A stretch of DNA of 64,000 nucleotides. It comes from Lipingzhangella_A rawalii (GTDB lineage Bacteria; Actinomycetota; Actinomycetes; Streptosporangiales; Streptosporangiaceae). The stretch lies in assembly GCF_031628175.1 (NCBI RefSeq), contig NZ_JAVLVT010000006.1, forward strand, positions 186,001 to 250,000. Direction: 5' to 3'. Below, in pieces: positions 1 to 7,807 of this stretch (the stretch's first letter is position 1; each line of letters begins with the position of its first letter). The translations under genes and the position numbers were made by a program. The notes below the pieces were generated by a model. The model ran no database searches and had not been told where the DNA came from. It saw nothing but the letters and a program-made list of their open reading frames with translations.

Positions 1-1035
1 TACTACGACCCCGGTATCCCCGAAGCTCGGGAGTTCGTGCAGGACGCGATGATGGACGCGGTCGAGAACTACGACATGGACGGCGCCCACTTCGACGACT
101 ACTTCTACCCCTATCCTGTGGACGGCGAGGAGATTCCCGACGCGGAGACCTTTGCCGAACACGGCGGCGAGTTCGACAACATTGGAGACTGGCGGCGCGA
201 CAACGTCAACCGGCTGATCGAGGAGTTCGGTGAACGGGTCTCCGCTGCCAAGCCGCACGTCAAGTTCGGGGTGAGCCCGTTCGGAATCTGGCGCAACGCC
301 GACAGTGACCCGGATGGTTCCGCCACCAGCGGGCTGGAGTCCTACGACGCGATCTATGCCGACTCCCGCACGTGGGTGCGTGAGGAGTGGGTGGACTACA
401 TCAATCCGCAGGTCTACTGGGAGATCGGCTTGGAGGTTGCTGACTACGCCGAGCTCGTACCGTGGTGGGCCGACGTTGTCGCGGGCACGAATGTGCAGCT
501 CTACATCGGCCAGGCTGCCTACAAGGTCGGTGGCGCCGGCTGGGAGGACCCGACGGAGCTCAGCCAGCACCTCACCTTCAACCGGGACTATCCGGAAGTG
601 GCCGGGGACGTGTACTTCAGTGCGACCTCACTACGTACGAACGCGGCTGAGGCCATGGAAATCGTCGTCGACGAGCACTACACCCACCCCGCCCTGGTGC
701 CCGTCCACGACGGCCTGGGCGGAGAGGCTCCCCCCGATCCCCTGGTCCGCGGTGCCACCCATGACGAGGAGACCGGAACCGAGCTGCGCATCATCTCCCG
801 TGACCGGGACGCCACGGCCTACTACGCGGTCTATCGCTTCGACGGGCCCCCGCAGCGGCCGGAACAGGTCTGTGCCCTGGCGGACCCACGCACCATGGTG
901 GGCACCGTACGCGCCGACGGCACCGAAACCACCTTCCTAGACGAGCAGGGAACACATTCCCAGACCTACTACGTCACCGCCCTGGACCGGCTGCACCACG
1001 AGAGTGGACCCAGCCGTCCCGTCCACGTGCGCTGA
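1..1035 (+). CDS. GHL10-type (family 10-like) glycosyl hydrolase, 5'-partial
   Basis: The reading frame is open from the window edge, so the N-terminus is missing and 344 residues are visible. The segment DGAHFDDYFYPYP near the start, followed by GVSPFGIWRN and a later DYINPQVYWE block, is the barrel signature of the GHL10/DUF187 (YngK-like) glycosidase-related family. These are usually secreted or surface enzymes acting on polysaccharide or peptidoglycan-like glycans. The last ~90 residues form a separate beta-rich, fibronectin-III-like tail containing TYYVTALDR. The signal peptide, if any, lies outside the window. The substrate cannot be told from the sequence. The gene converges on the MinD-like gene, with a GC-rich hairpin between them. 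Confidence 0.8.
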   Translation, partial: YYDPGIPEAREFVQDAMMDAVENYDMDGAHFDDYFYPYPVDGEEIPDAETFAEHGGEFDNIGDWRRDNVNRLIEEFGERVSAAKPHVKFGVSPFGIWRNADSDPDGSATSGLESYDAIYADSRTWVREEWVDYINPQVYWEIGLEVADYAELVPWWADVVAGTNVQLYIGQAAYKVGGAGWEDPTELSQHLTFNRDYPEVAGDVYFSATSLRTNAAEAMEIVVDEHYTHPALVPVHDGLGGEAPPDPLVRGATHDEETGTELRIISRDRDATAYYAVYRFDGPPQRPEQVCALADPRTMVGTVRADGTETTFLDEQGTHSQTYYVTALDRLHHESGPSRPVHVR

Positions 1036-1052
1036 CGGCAGCGCGGCGGTGT

Positions 1053-1089
1053 GCGGCGCGGTGCCCCACCTTCCTGGGTGCCGCGCCGC
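1053..1089. terminator. Hairpin between convergent genes
   Basis: A 9-bp GC-rich stem (GCGGCGCGG with CCGCGCCGC) has an additional inner CCC/GGG pairing. It lies between the stops of the glycosidase and the MinD-like gene. There is no U-tract on either side, as is common in high-GC actinomycete terminators. It probably acts in both directions. Confidence 0.5.
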
Positions 1090-1095
1090 GTTCGC

Positions 1096-2973
1096 CTATC
1101 GAGGCCAGGCGAAGGCTTCCCCAACGTTGGCCGCGAGCTGGAGGTAGGCATCCCGTGTGGCCGAGTGCAGTGAGGGAAGATCCACCTCGGCTCCCTCCTC
1201 CAGGTGCGGATCCCACGGGACCCGCACGACCGCGCGGCAGCGTTGCCGGAAATGGTTCTCCAGCTGGTCCAGGTCAACGGAGGTCTTGCCCTTGGGACGC
1301 ACCATCGACAGCACCACCACGGCTCCGTGGACGAGGTGCCGGTACTGGTGTGCGTCCAGCCAGTCCAGTGTGGCGCTCGCGCTTCGGGCCCCGTCCACGG
1401 ACGGCGAGCTGATCAGGACGATTTGGTCCGCCATCCCCAGGACTCCCTGCATGGCGGAGTGGAGCAGGCCGGTGCCACAGTCCGTGATACACACCGAGTA
1501 GTAGTGCTCCAGCAGGGCCGCAACCTTGCGGTAGTCGTGCTCACTGAACGCCTCCGAGACCGCGGGGTCACGATCGGACGCCAGGATTTCCAGGCGACTG
1601 GGCGCCTGCGACGTGAAGGCGCGTAGCTCGTGGTACCGCCGGATGTGCTCCCGCTCATTGAGAAGGTCCCGGATGGTGGCCGCCGTTTCCAGCTGGACCT
1701 TGTCCGAAAGAGTGCCCCGGTCCGGGTTGGCGTCCACGGCCAGGATGCGGTCACCTCGCAGGCTTGCGAGCGTCGAGCCCAGGGCAACCGTCGTTGTGGT
1801 CTTGCCGACACCGCCCTTCAGGCTCAGCACGGCCAGCCGGTAGTGTCCGCCCGCGACGGGAGTCTTGACCCTGGACACGAGTTCCCGGTAGCGGCGCTGA
1901 CTACGCGACTCCCCCGGACGCACCAGACCCAGGGTCGCCATGGACACGGTTCGGCGCCAGCCGTGCTCGGAGACGCTGCTGGTCCCGCGTCGGGGAACCA
2001 GGTCTTCGGTGCGTAGTGATTCCGCCGAGGGGGGAGGTGCGATCTCCTCGGCGCTGGGGTAGTGCGCACTGGGCATGCCGGGAGTCGCTTCCGCAGCGGC
2101 CTGCCGCGGTTCCCCAGACCCGGGTGGCGCCGGCGGCGCGGTTGGGGACGGCGATGGTGGTGGAGGTGGTGCCGCTGCCTCGGGGGGTGGGTCCACCGCG
2201 AACGGGGCACCGGTGGGTGGCGGCGGTTGCGAGGAGGGCGGCGCATCTGTCGGCGATTGTGCCGCAGGCGGCGACGACATCGGCGGAAGTGGTTCGGGCT
2301 CCGGCAGTTCGGTATCCGGCGCAGCCGCAGGTCCGCTTCCGGCTGGGGGGCTCGACGTTCTGCCCCGCTCCCCCGATGCGGTGGACGGTTCCGGGAAGGC
2401 CGGCCCGTGTCCCGGGCCCTGTGCTGGTGCGGCCGGAGGTGGATTCACCGGAGTAGCCGTTTGGTCCACGTGTCTGGCGTCCGTGTCCCGCCCGTCCCGG
2501 GGACGGTGCGCACCGTTCTGCACGGCTGTCCCCGGGGACGGGCCAGATCCGGGGGTGGGGCTGGGCGGCGCGCCCCCATCGTGGGGTGGGCCGTCCGGCG
2601 GCAGGGGTTGTGCCGGGGGAACCTCGGAGCCTGGATGCGGCGGGTCGCCAACCGGCGGTGCTGCCGCGGGATCGAAAGCAGAGGGAGAACCGGGTGGCGG
2701 CGTCGGTGGCCGGTGCTGGTTCTCCCAGGCGGGCTGGCCCTGCTCACCGGGCGGAACAGGCGCCGGACCCGGCGCCTGGGCGTATGGAGGCGGCGGTGGC
2801 TGTTGTGGCAGACCGAACCATTGCCCGGCCGGGTCGTTCTCCGGAGGCTGCGAGGAGACGGCGTCGGGTGCATTCTCCGGGGGTGCACCATCTCGGTGTC
2901 GATTCTCGTCCGGGCCCGTCACCTCGGGGTAAGGCTGGGCGTCCTCGCGAGCTCCACGCTCGTTGTGTGCCAC
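1096..2973 (-). CDS. Proline-rich MinD/ParA-like ATPase (EspI-like)
   Basis: 625 aa. Residues 1 to ~330 are a low-complexity Pro/Gly/Ala-rich region. Residues ~370-625 are a SIMIBI ATPase domain with a deviant Walker A KGGVGKTTTT at 386-395 and a following VDANPDRGTL switch region. This layout (disordered proline-rich arm plus MinD-like ATPase) matches EspI of mycobacterial ESX loci and related actinobacterial proteins tied to type VII secretion. No other T7SS gene is visible here, so a secretion role is inference; chromosome or cargo positioning is the alternative. The GTG start has GAGGAG 8 nt upstream. The gene is divergent from the quinone oxidoreductase. Confidence 0.8.
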   Translation of the reverse strand: MAHNERGAREDAQPYPEVTGPDENRHRDGAPPENAPDAVSSQPPENDPAGQWFGLPQQPPPPPYAQAPGPAPVPPGEQGQPAWENQHRPPTPPPGSPSAFDPAAAPPVGDPPHPGSEVPPAQPLPPDGPPHDGGAPPSPTPGSGPSPGTAVQNGAHRPRDGRDTDARHVDQTATPVNPPPAAPAQGPGHGPAFPEPSTASGERGRTSSPPAGSGPAAAPDTELPEPEPLPPMSSPPAAQSPTDAPPSSQPPPPTGAPFAVDPPPEAAAPPPPPSPSPTAPPAPPGSGEPRQAAAEATPGMPSAHYPSAEEIAPPPSAESLRTEDLVPRRGTSSVSEHGWRRTVSMATLGLVRPGESRSQRRYRELVSRVKTPVAGGHYRLAVLSLKGGVGKTTTTVALGSTLASLRGDRILAVDANPDRGTLSDKVQLETAATIRDLLNEREHIRRYHELRAFTSQAPSRLEILASDRDPAVSEAFSEHDYRKVAALLEHYYSVCITDCGTGLLHSAMQGVLGMADQIVLISSPSVDGARSASATLDWLDAHQYRHLVHGAVVVLSMVRPKGKTSVDLDQLENHFRQRCRAVVRVPWDPHLEEGAEVDLPSLHSATRDAYLQLAANVGEAFAWPR

Positions 2974-3174
2974 CGCAGTTACTCCTCAGCGCCGCGACAG
3001 GTCGGGGTGGGGGTAACGGCTCCGGGCTGGGCCGGAAGGGAGATCGGCTCGAACCTGGAGCTACACCCCGCATCCCCGCATTTGCTGCCAACCACCCTAG
3101 GGCCATGAGGCAAGATGCACCCAGCGGGCACCGATGTCACGGTGATGCACGGAACTGCCGGTAGCGTGGAACGC

Positions 3175-4173
3175 ATGCGCGCGATTGTGGTGGAGGAGCC
3201 AGGCGGGCCGGAGGCGCTCGACTGGCGCGAGGTCGCCGACCCCGAACCGGGGCCGGGCGAGGCGTTGGTTGAGGTCGCTGCGACCGCGGTGAACCGTGCC
3301 GACATGGTGCAGCGGGAGGGACGGTATCCACCGCCTCCCGGAGCGTCGCCATACCTCGGGCTGGAGTGTTCCGGCCGCATTATCGGCTTCGGTCCAGACA
3401 CTGGGGACGGGACCCAGCCGACGGGAGGCTGGGCCGTTGGGGACGAAGTGTGCGCACTGCTCAGCGGCGGGGGATACGCCGAACGGGTCACGGTGCCAGT
3501 GGGCCAGCTCCTACCGATCCCGCGGGGAGTGGGCCTCCAGGAGGCCGCCGCCCTGCCGGAGGTCGCGTGTACCGTCTGGTCCAACGTGTTCATGGTTGGC
3601 GGCCTCCGTGCGGGTGAATCGCTCCTCGTGCACGGGGGAGGCAGCGGGATCGGCACCTGCGCGATCCAACTCGCCACGGCGCGGGGAGCCCGCGTGTTCA
3701 CCACGGCGGGCAGTGCGGAGAAGCTCGACCAGTGCCGGGAACTCGGTGCGGCGGTCGGCATCAACTATCGGGACGAAGACTTCACGGCCAGAGTGAAGGA
3801 GGAAACCGACGGGGCCGGCGTGGATGTCATCCTGGACATCATGGGCGGGTCCTACCTGGACGCAAACCTGCGCGCCCTGGCTGTGGGAGGCCGACTGGCC
3901 ATCATCGGTCTCATGGGTGGGCGGACCGCTGAGGCTGATCTGGGGCGCATGTTGGTGCGCCGCCTCTCCGTCCACGCAACGACGCTGCGGTCCCGGCCGG
4001 TCGCTGAGAAGGCCCAGATCGTGAGCGAGGTGCTGACGCACGTGTGGCCGCTTGTGGAGAGTGCAGACGTACGTCCGATCGTGCACCGCCGGATGCCGCT
4101 TGCGGACGCAGCCTCCGCGCACCGAGTTGTCGAGTCCAGCGAACATGTAGGCAAGGTTCTGTTGCAGGTGTGA
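3175..4173 (+). CDS. NAD(P)H-quinone oxidoreductase, PIG3/zeta-crystallin type (MDR superfamily)
   Basis: 332 aa. The N-terminus MRAIVVEEPGGPE and the substrate-entry motif NRADMVQREGRYPPPPGAS are typical of the zinc-independent PIG3/QorB quinone oxidoreductases. The Rossmann nucleotide site reads VHGGGSGIGTCAIQLA. Such enzymes reduce quinones or enones with NADPH in the cytosol. An in-frame ATG lies 60 nt upstream, but homologues begin at MRAIVV, so 3175 is preferred. The ribosome site is weak. It is followed 67 nt later by bpa on the same strand; a functional link is not obvious. Confidence 0.88.
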   Translation: MRAIVVEEPGGPEALDWREVADPEPGPGEALVEVAATAVNRADMVQREGRYPPPPGASPYLGLECSGRIIGFGPDTGDGTQPTGGWAVGDEVCALLSGGGYAERVTVPVGQLLPIPRGVGLQEAAALPEVACTVWSNVFMVGGLRAGESLLVHGGGSGIGTCAIQLATARGARVFTTAGSAEKLDQCRELGAAVGINYRDEDFTARVKEETDGAGVDVILDIMGGSYLDANLRALAVGGRLAIIGLMGGRTAEADLGRMLVRRLSVHATTLRSRPVAEKAQIVSEVLTHVWPLVESADVRPIVHRRMPLADAASAHRVVESSEHVGKVLLQV

Positions 4174-4240
4174 GGCACGGCCGGGCCTCGGGTCCCTCCC
4201 GACGGCTGTGGTCCCGTGCAGTGAGCCGCGAGGTGAGAGC

Positions 4241-4789
4241 ATGATGAGTAGTCATTCGGATGAGCAGGAGCAGCCGGTTCTCGTCGTGGGTGGCACAGGT
4301 GCGGCCGCGGGTTCTTCGGAGCACGGCGACGAGCAGTCCGGTGGTGGCGAGACCTCGGTTGCCGAGATGGTCGAGCAGCCGGCGAAGGTCATGCGCATCG
4401 GGAGCATGATTCGGCAGCTGCTGGAGGAGGTCCGCGCGGCGCCCCTGGACGAGGCCAGCCGCAGTCGGCTCAAGGAGATCCACCGGAGTTCCATCTCGGA
4501 ACTGGAGGATGGGTTGGCCCCGGAGCTCGTGCAGGAACTGGAGCGGTTGTCCCTGCCGTTCACCGAGGAGGAGCGACCCAGCGACGCGGAGCTTCGGATC
4601 GCGCAGGCACAGCTCGTCGGCTGGCTGGAGGGTCTGTTCCACGGCATCCAGACCACCCTGTTCGCGCAGCAGATGGCCGCGCGCAGCCAGCTGGAGAATA
4701 TGCGTAAGGCCCTGCCCGCCGGCATGTCGCAGGGCGGTGGCGACGGCCAGCACGGCCAGCAGCGCGGGGCCTCGGGCCCGTACCTGTGA
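4241..4789 (+). CDS. bpa: Bacterial proteasome activator Bpa/PafE (DUF2587)
   Basis: 182 aa. The helical core (KVMRIGSMIRQLLEEVR, then RLKEIHRSSISELEDGL) and the helix ending in FHGIQTTLFAQQMAARSQL match Bpa, which forms ATP-independent dodecameric rings that open the 20S proteasome. The C-terminus ends GPYL, equivalent to the GQYL HbYX-like tail of mycobacterial Bpa that docks into the proteasome alpha-ring. The N-terminal ~45 residues are acidic and disordered. The start is ATG 4241 behind GAGGTGAG; an ATG immediately follows at 4244, and an upstream in-frame GTG lacks a ribosome site. Confidence 0.92.
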   Translation: MMSSHSDEQEQPVLVVGGTGAAAGSSEHGDEQSGGGETSVAEMVEQPAKVMRIGSMIRQLLEEVRAAPLDEASRSRLKEIHRSSISELEDGLAPELVQELERLSLPFTEEERPSDAELRIAQAQLVGWLEGLFHGIQTTLFAQQMAARSQLENMRKALPAGMSQGGGDGQHGQQRGASGPYL

Positions 4790-4798
4790 GGAGGAATC

Positions 4799-4848
4799 GG
4801 GGCGGCCAGGTTCCGCTCGGTGCCGTGGGTTCCGGCGCTGACCGCCCC
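4799..4848. terminator. Candidate terminator hairpin between bpa and the lipoprotein gene
   Basis: GGGGCGG (4799-4805) pairs with CCGCCCC (4842-4848) between two convergent genes. A second small inverted repeat, GTAGCT/AGCTAC, spans 4855-4877 and touches the stop codon of the minus-strand gene. The loop of the first is long (36 nt), so the call is tentative. Confidence 0.35.
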
Positions 4849-4873
4849 GCGCGGGTAGCTACTCGGCGGGCAG

Positions 4874-5473
4874 CTACTCTTCCACTCCCTCGAGTGATCC
4901 CACCGTCTGCCCGTCGTCGTCGTAGATGACACAGATGACCTCGTGATCGCCCATGTCCCAGCCCTCAGCCGTGGGCCACCATTCCGTTGTCCAGTAGATC
5001 GATGCGCCCCAGGGGACGCCAACGAAGTCCTCGAACGCGTCCCCGGTACACAGGTCTGAGGCCTCCTGCTGGATGTCCGCCTCCCCGGGGTAGTCACGAT
5101 CGGACTCAAGTTCTTCGATCGCGAAGACCTCGCCGTCGTGGGGTTCACTACAGGGCACAACCGGCATGACGGACACTTCGCCCTCCGCCATGCTCTCGTG
5201 GTTGATGCACTGCCCTTCCTCGATATCCATGACGTCGACGAACTCTTCGTCGGTACCGTCCGGCTCCGGCTCGTCCTGCGGATCGGGATCGTCCCGGGTT
5301 TCCTCGGTGCGATCTGGGGAATCGGCGGGCGTGGGGTCCGGGGTTCCGCCTCCGGGTTCCTGGCCCGCGAGTTGTTGGGCGATACCGCAGGAGGACAGGA
5401 CGAACGCGGATGCGAGTGTCACGGCGCCGACGGTCAACGGTCGCGTGCGGGTGCGCCACGGTTGGGCTGGCAT
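4874..5473 (-). CDS. Septum-formation-family lipoprotein
   Basis: 199 aa. A basic N-terminus and hydrophobic stretch end in the lipobox LSSC, so the mature protein is a diacylglycerol-modified surface lipoprotein. A Pro/Asp/Glu-rich linker (~residues 35-75) leads to a C-terminal domain with the pattern D-x-x-x-G-Q-C (EEGQCIN), PVVPCSEPHDGEVF and a later C-x-G. This is the Septum_form (PF13845-like) domain of actinomycete proteins. The start is ATG with AGGAG 7 nt upstream. The first ~45 residues are almost repeated in the next gene (5733-6749), showing the two were once tandem paralogues. A direct role in division is only a family label. Confidence 0.82.
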   Translation of the reverse strand: MPAQPWRTRTRPLTVGAVTLASAFVLSSCGIAQQLAGQEPGGGTPDPTPADSPDRTEETRDDPDPQDEPEPDGTDEEFVDVMDIEEGQCINHESMAEGEVSVMPVVPCSEPHDGEVFAIEELESDRDYPGEADIQQEASDLCTGDAFEDFVGVPWGASIYWTTEWWPTAEGWDMGDHEVICVIYDDDGQTVGSLEGVEE

Positions 5474-5631
5474 CACGGACTCCTAGGCAACGAGTTGGGA
5501 CGAACGGAACCAGACGATACTCACGTTTCAGCCGGCAGCGGCAGTAGGCCGGCCAGGACCAGTGTCCGAACCGCGGAGTATTCCGGCACGGTCTTGGACG
5601 TGTGCGTGTGTCCCAGAGGTTCCGGATGAAC

Positions 5632-5649
5632 CGAGGAGGGCCCTCCTCG
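5632..5649. repeat. 18-bp perfect palindrome
   Basis: CGAGGAGGG is directly followed by its reverse complement CCCTCCTCG, with no spacer. It lies ~75 nt beyond the left end of the 844-bp duplication and downstream of the chimeric lipoprotein gene. It could act as a terminator arm or a protein site. Confidence 0.4.
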
Positions 5650-5722
5650 CCCGTGGAACGCCAGCGATTCTGCCCCGGTCATCGGGGGTGTGGCCAGCGC
5701 GCCGAGCCGAATCGCCCAGGTG

Positions 5723-6566
5723 GCTCGTGTGTTTAGTTGAGGTTGATGTCGTCGGCGTGGTCGCCGAGGGTGCGGTCGAGGAAGTCGGTGTTGTCTTGGA
5801 GCCAGACGCGGGCGCCTTCTTCTTCGTCGCCTTCGTGTTCGTTGACGACGAGGTTGGTGAGTTCGGCGATCTCGTCTGGGGACAGGTTGAAGTCGCCGAG
5901 CCATTCGGCGACTTCGGGGGCGTCGTCGCTGAAGCCGTCGCGGGCGATGGACTCCAGGGTTTCGCCTTCGCCGAGGGTGCCTTCGGGGTCCTCGAGGTCC
6001 TTGAGGTCGTACTCGGCGTAGGCGGGGTGGGGACGCCACAGGGTCACGACGATGGGCTCTTCGGCGGCGATGGCCGAGTCGAGTTCGGTGAGCATGCCGG
6101 CGGTGGAGGATTCGTCGTGGGTGAAGTCGTCGTCCAGCCCGTAGGTGGGCATCACTTCGTCGTTGGTGAGCTGGGCGAGGCCGGAGCCGGATTCGATGCC
6201 GACGATTTGGTTGTCGAATAGGTCGGCGTTGTCGGCGAGGTCGGCGATGGAGTCCACCTCGTCGACGTATTCCGGCACGGTCAGGTGCAGGGTTGCGTCG
6301 TCGTACCAGGCGCCGAGTTCTTCGATGTCCTCGCCGTACTCGTCCATGTATTCGCCGTGGGTGTCGGGCAGCCAGGTGTCCAGGAACAGGTCCACGTCGC
6401 CCTGGGCCACGCCCTGGAAGGTGGGGGCGACGTCCAGCTCTTCGATGCTGACGTCGTAGCCCTTCTCTTCCAGAATGACCGACCACAGGTGCGTGACCGC
6501 GATCGCCTCTTCCCAGGGGATCAGCCCGATACTGATCTCCTGACCCTCACCAACATCCTCCTCCGG
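5723..6566. repeat. 844-bp duplicated segment, copy A (of opuAC)
   Basis: This segment matches 10014-10857 base for base as far as I could compare, at a constant offset of 4291. It spans the last nine bases before the shared stop codon through the codons for PEEDVGEG. Outside 5723 and 6566 the two loci diverge at once. Complete identity, including synonymous positions, means the copy is very recent or is maintained by gene conversion. Confidence 0.93.
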
Positions 6567-6749
6567 AGTCGGCTCGGTCTGTTCCGGTGGGTTGGTGGGT
6601 TCGAACGTGGTGCTTGGAGGCTCGCCTCCGGGTTCCTGGCCGGCGAGTTGTTGGGCGATACCGCAGGAGGGCAGGACGAGCGCGGATGCGAGCGCCAGGG
6701 GGACGACGGTCAACGGTCGCATGCGGGCGCGCAACGGCTGGGCTGGCAT
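5733..6749 (-). CDS. Chimeric lipoprotein: septum-formation-type signal peptide fused to OpuAC betaine-binding domain
   Basis: 338 aa. Residues 1-29 (MPAQPLRARMRPLTV... with lipobox PSC) and the following QQLAGQEPGGEPP match the signal peptide and linker of the neighbouring septum-formation lipoprotein. After a Pro/Thr/Glu linker, from PEEDVGEG at about residue 61 on, the protein is identical to the OpuAC of the ABC transporter. The betaine-cage aromatic residues in the LDTWLPDTH, GAWYDD and TLWRPHP motifs are all present, so it should still bind a quaternary ammonium ligand. It has its own ribosome site (GGAG, 7 nt before ATG). It therefore looks like a live second binding protein under a different promoter rather than a pseudogene. 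Whether it docks to OpuAB is inference from identity. Confidence 0.88.
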   Translation of the reverse strand: MPAQPLRARMRPLTVVPLALASALVLPSCGIAQQLAGQEPGGEPPSTTFEPTNPPEQTEPTPEEDVGEGQEISIGLIPWEEAIAVTHLWSVILEEKGYDVSIEELDVAPTFQGVAQGDVDLFLDTWLPDTHGEYMDEYGEDIEELGAWYDDATLHLTVPEYVDEVDSIADLADNADLFDNQIVGIESGSGLAQLTNDEVMPTYGLDDDFTHDESSTAGMLTELDSAIAAEEPIVVTLWRPHPAYAEYDLKDLEDPEGTLGEGETLESIARDGFSDDAPEVAEWLGDFNLSPDEIAELTNLVVNEHEGDEEEGARVWLQDNTDFLDRTLGDHADDINLN

Positions 6750-7147
6750 CACGGGACTCCGGAACGACGGCGGGAACGCAGCCCAACGATACTGGTGGCT
6801 GGCCGGTTCGGTGGGCCGGAACATGTGGCCGGTTCCGGTAACCCGGGGGTGATCACGCGGACGCGAGGCCGGAGTGAGTGGCCGATCGCGTTGTGGCCGC
6901 GGTGCGAACTCCCGCTGCTGTATCTGTTGTTCTCCGTGTGTTCGCGCTGTCGTCGTTCACCGCCTGCGTGCGGGGCGGCGTCGCCGCGGTGGAGCCGGTA
7001 TCCTCTGTGGCACCCCTGTTTCGCATCGTGGTGACCGTCTGGTCCCGTGCCTTCACAGTTTCGCCCGTCGCTACCCCTCTGCACCCGGTAGGGTGCATGC
7101 ACTATCCCCCGGTGCTGTCCGTAGTTGAACGAGAGAGGCGTCGCCTC
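6750..7147. other. Intergenic region between divergent genes
   Basis: About 400 bp separate the chimeric lipoprotein start and the small membrane protein start. No coding potential was convincing. It should hold both promoters, but I saw no clear box or palindrome. Confidence 0.4.
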
Positions 7148-7627
7148 GTGTCCGACAAAGTCCGGCTGGTCTGTCCTGTGGGACGCAAACGTGCCGCAAC
7201 CTGGAGTGGCGGAGGTGCGCTGGCGGTGGGGGCGGTTGTGCTGGCCCTGTCGCCCGCCTCGGTGCCGAACCAGATCGGTGCCGTGCTCTGTGGCGCGGCC
7301 GGCATCGTCCTGCTGGTTCTGGGCATGCGCTACCACACCCCCGTGCTGGAGGTGGATGCTGCCGAGTTCCGCTACACCAGGGGGCGCTACATCGTGCGGA
7401 TCCCGTTCTCCGAAGTGGGATCCTACTTCCTGGTTGATGGGCAGACCCGCTCCCTGGGGCTGTGTGACCCGGCTGGACGGCCCCGTGTCTTCCCCTCGGT
7501 CGAGGGGCGGCGTGCCCGCCGTCCCTATCTTCCCCTGACCCGGTCGGTGTCCCGCCGTGCGGTTGGCGAGTTCATGGAGATGGCGGGGATTCCCCCGCGG
7601 GAACGCTCACTGCGGTCGGGGGCCTGA
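7148..7627 (+). CDS. Small two-helix membrane protein, PH-like
   Basis: 159 aa, not recognised by name. An N-terminal soluble stub is followed by two hydrophobic helices (about residues 20-60: GGALAVGAVVLALSPASV and IGAVLCGAAGIVLLVLG). A cytosolic C-terminal part (VLEVDAAEFRYTRGRYIVRIPFSEVGSYFLV) has the alternating pattern of bacterial PH-like (YdbS/YcdB2) domains. The GTG at 7148 is chosen because AGAGAGG sits ~10 nt upstream and the reading frame further upstream looks non-coding. Function unknown. It converges on the kinase/OpuAC gene. Confidence 0.6.
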   Translation: MSDKVRLVCPVGRKRAATWSGGGALAVGAVVLALSPASVPNQIGAVLCGAAGIVLLVLGMRYHTPVLEVDAAEFRYTRGRYIVRIPFSEVGSYFLVDGQTRSLGLCDPAGRPRVFPSVEGRRARRPYLPLTRSVSRRAVGEFMEMAGIPPRERSLRSGA

Positions 7628-7628
7628 G

Positions 7629-7692
7629 CCTGGAGAGCCACACCTAGGGAGTGTTTCTTGAACGCTTTCGGATGAGGGAGCGGCTCTCCAGG
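7629..7692. repeat. 11-bp inverted repeat, possible terminator or stem-loop
   Basis: CCTGGAGAGCC (7629-7639) is repeated in perfect inverted orientation at 7682-7692, enclosing 42 nt. It begins 2 nt after the stop of the membrane-protein gene and lies between convergent genes. Confidence 0.4.
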
Positions 7693-7807
7693 GCGAGGCC
7701 CCGCAAGCCGATGTGCGAACGGCATCCTGGTTTGGCTGTGTGCGCGCATCGGCGCAGCGAGCGTCGTCCTGGGAGACGCGAGCCCGACATGGTTCACGAA
7801 ACAGGAC

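Noticed and set aside
2062..3108. 348-codon plus-strand frame opposite the MinD-like gene
   Set aside because: Antisense of a Pro/Gly-rich GC-rich coding region; no domain or ribosome site.
5521..6486. Long Arg-rich frame across the chimeric lipoprotein gene, repeated at 9.8-10.8 kb
   Set aside because: Alternate-frame shadow of the duplicated opuAC; its duplication only reflects the 844-bp repeat.
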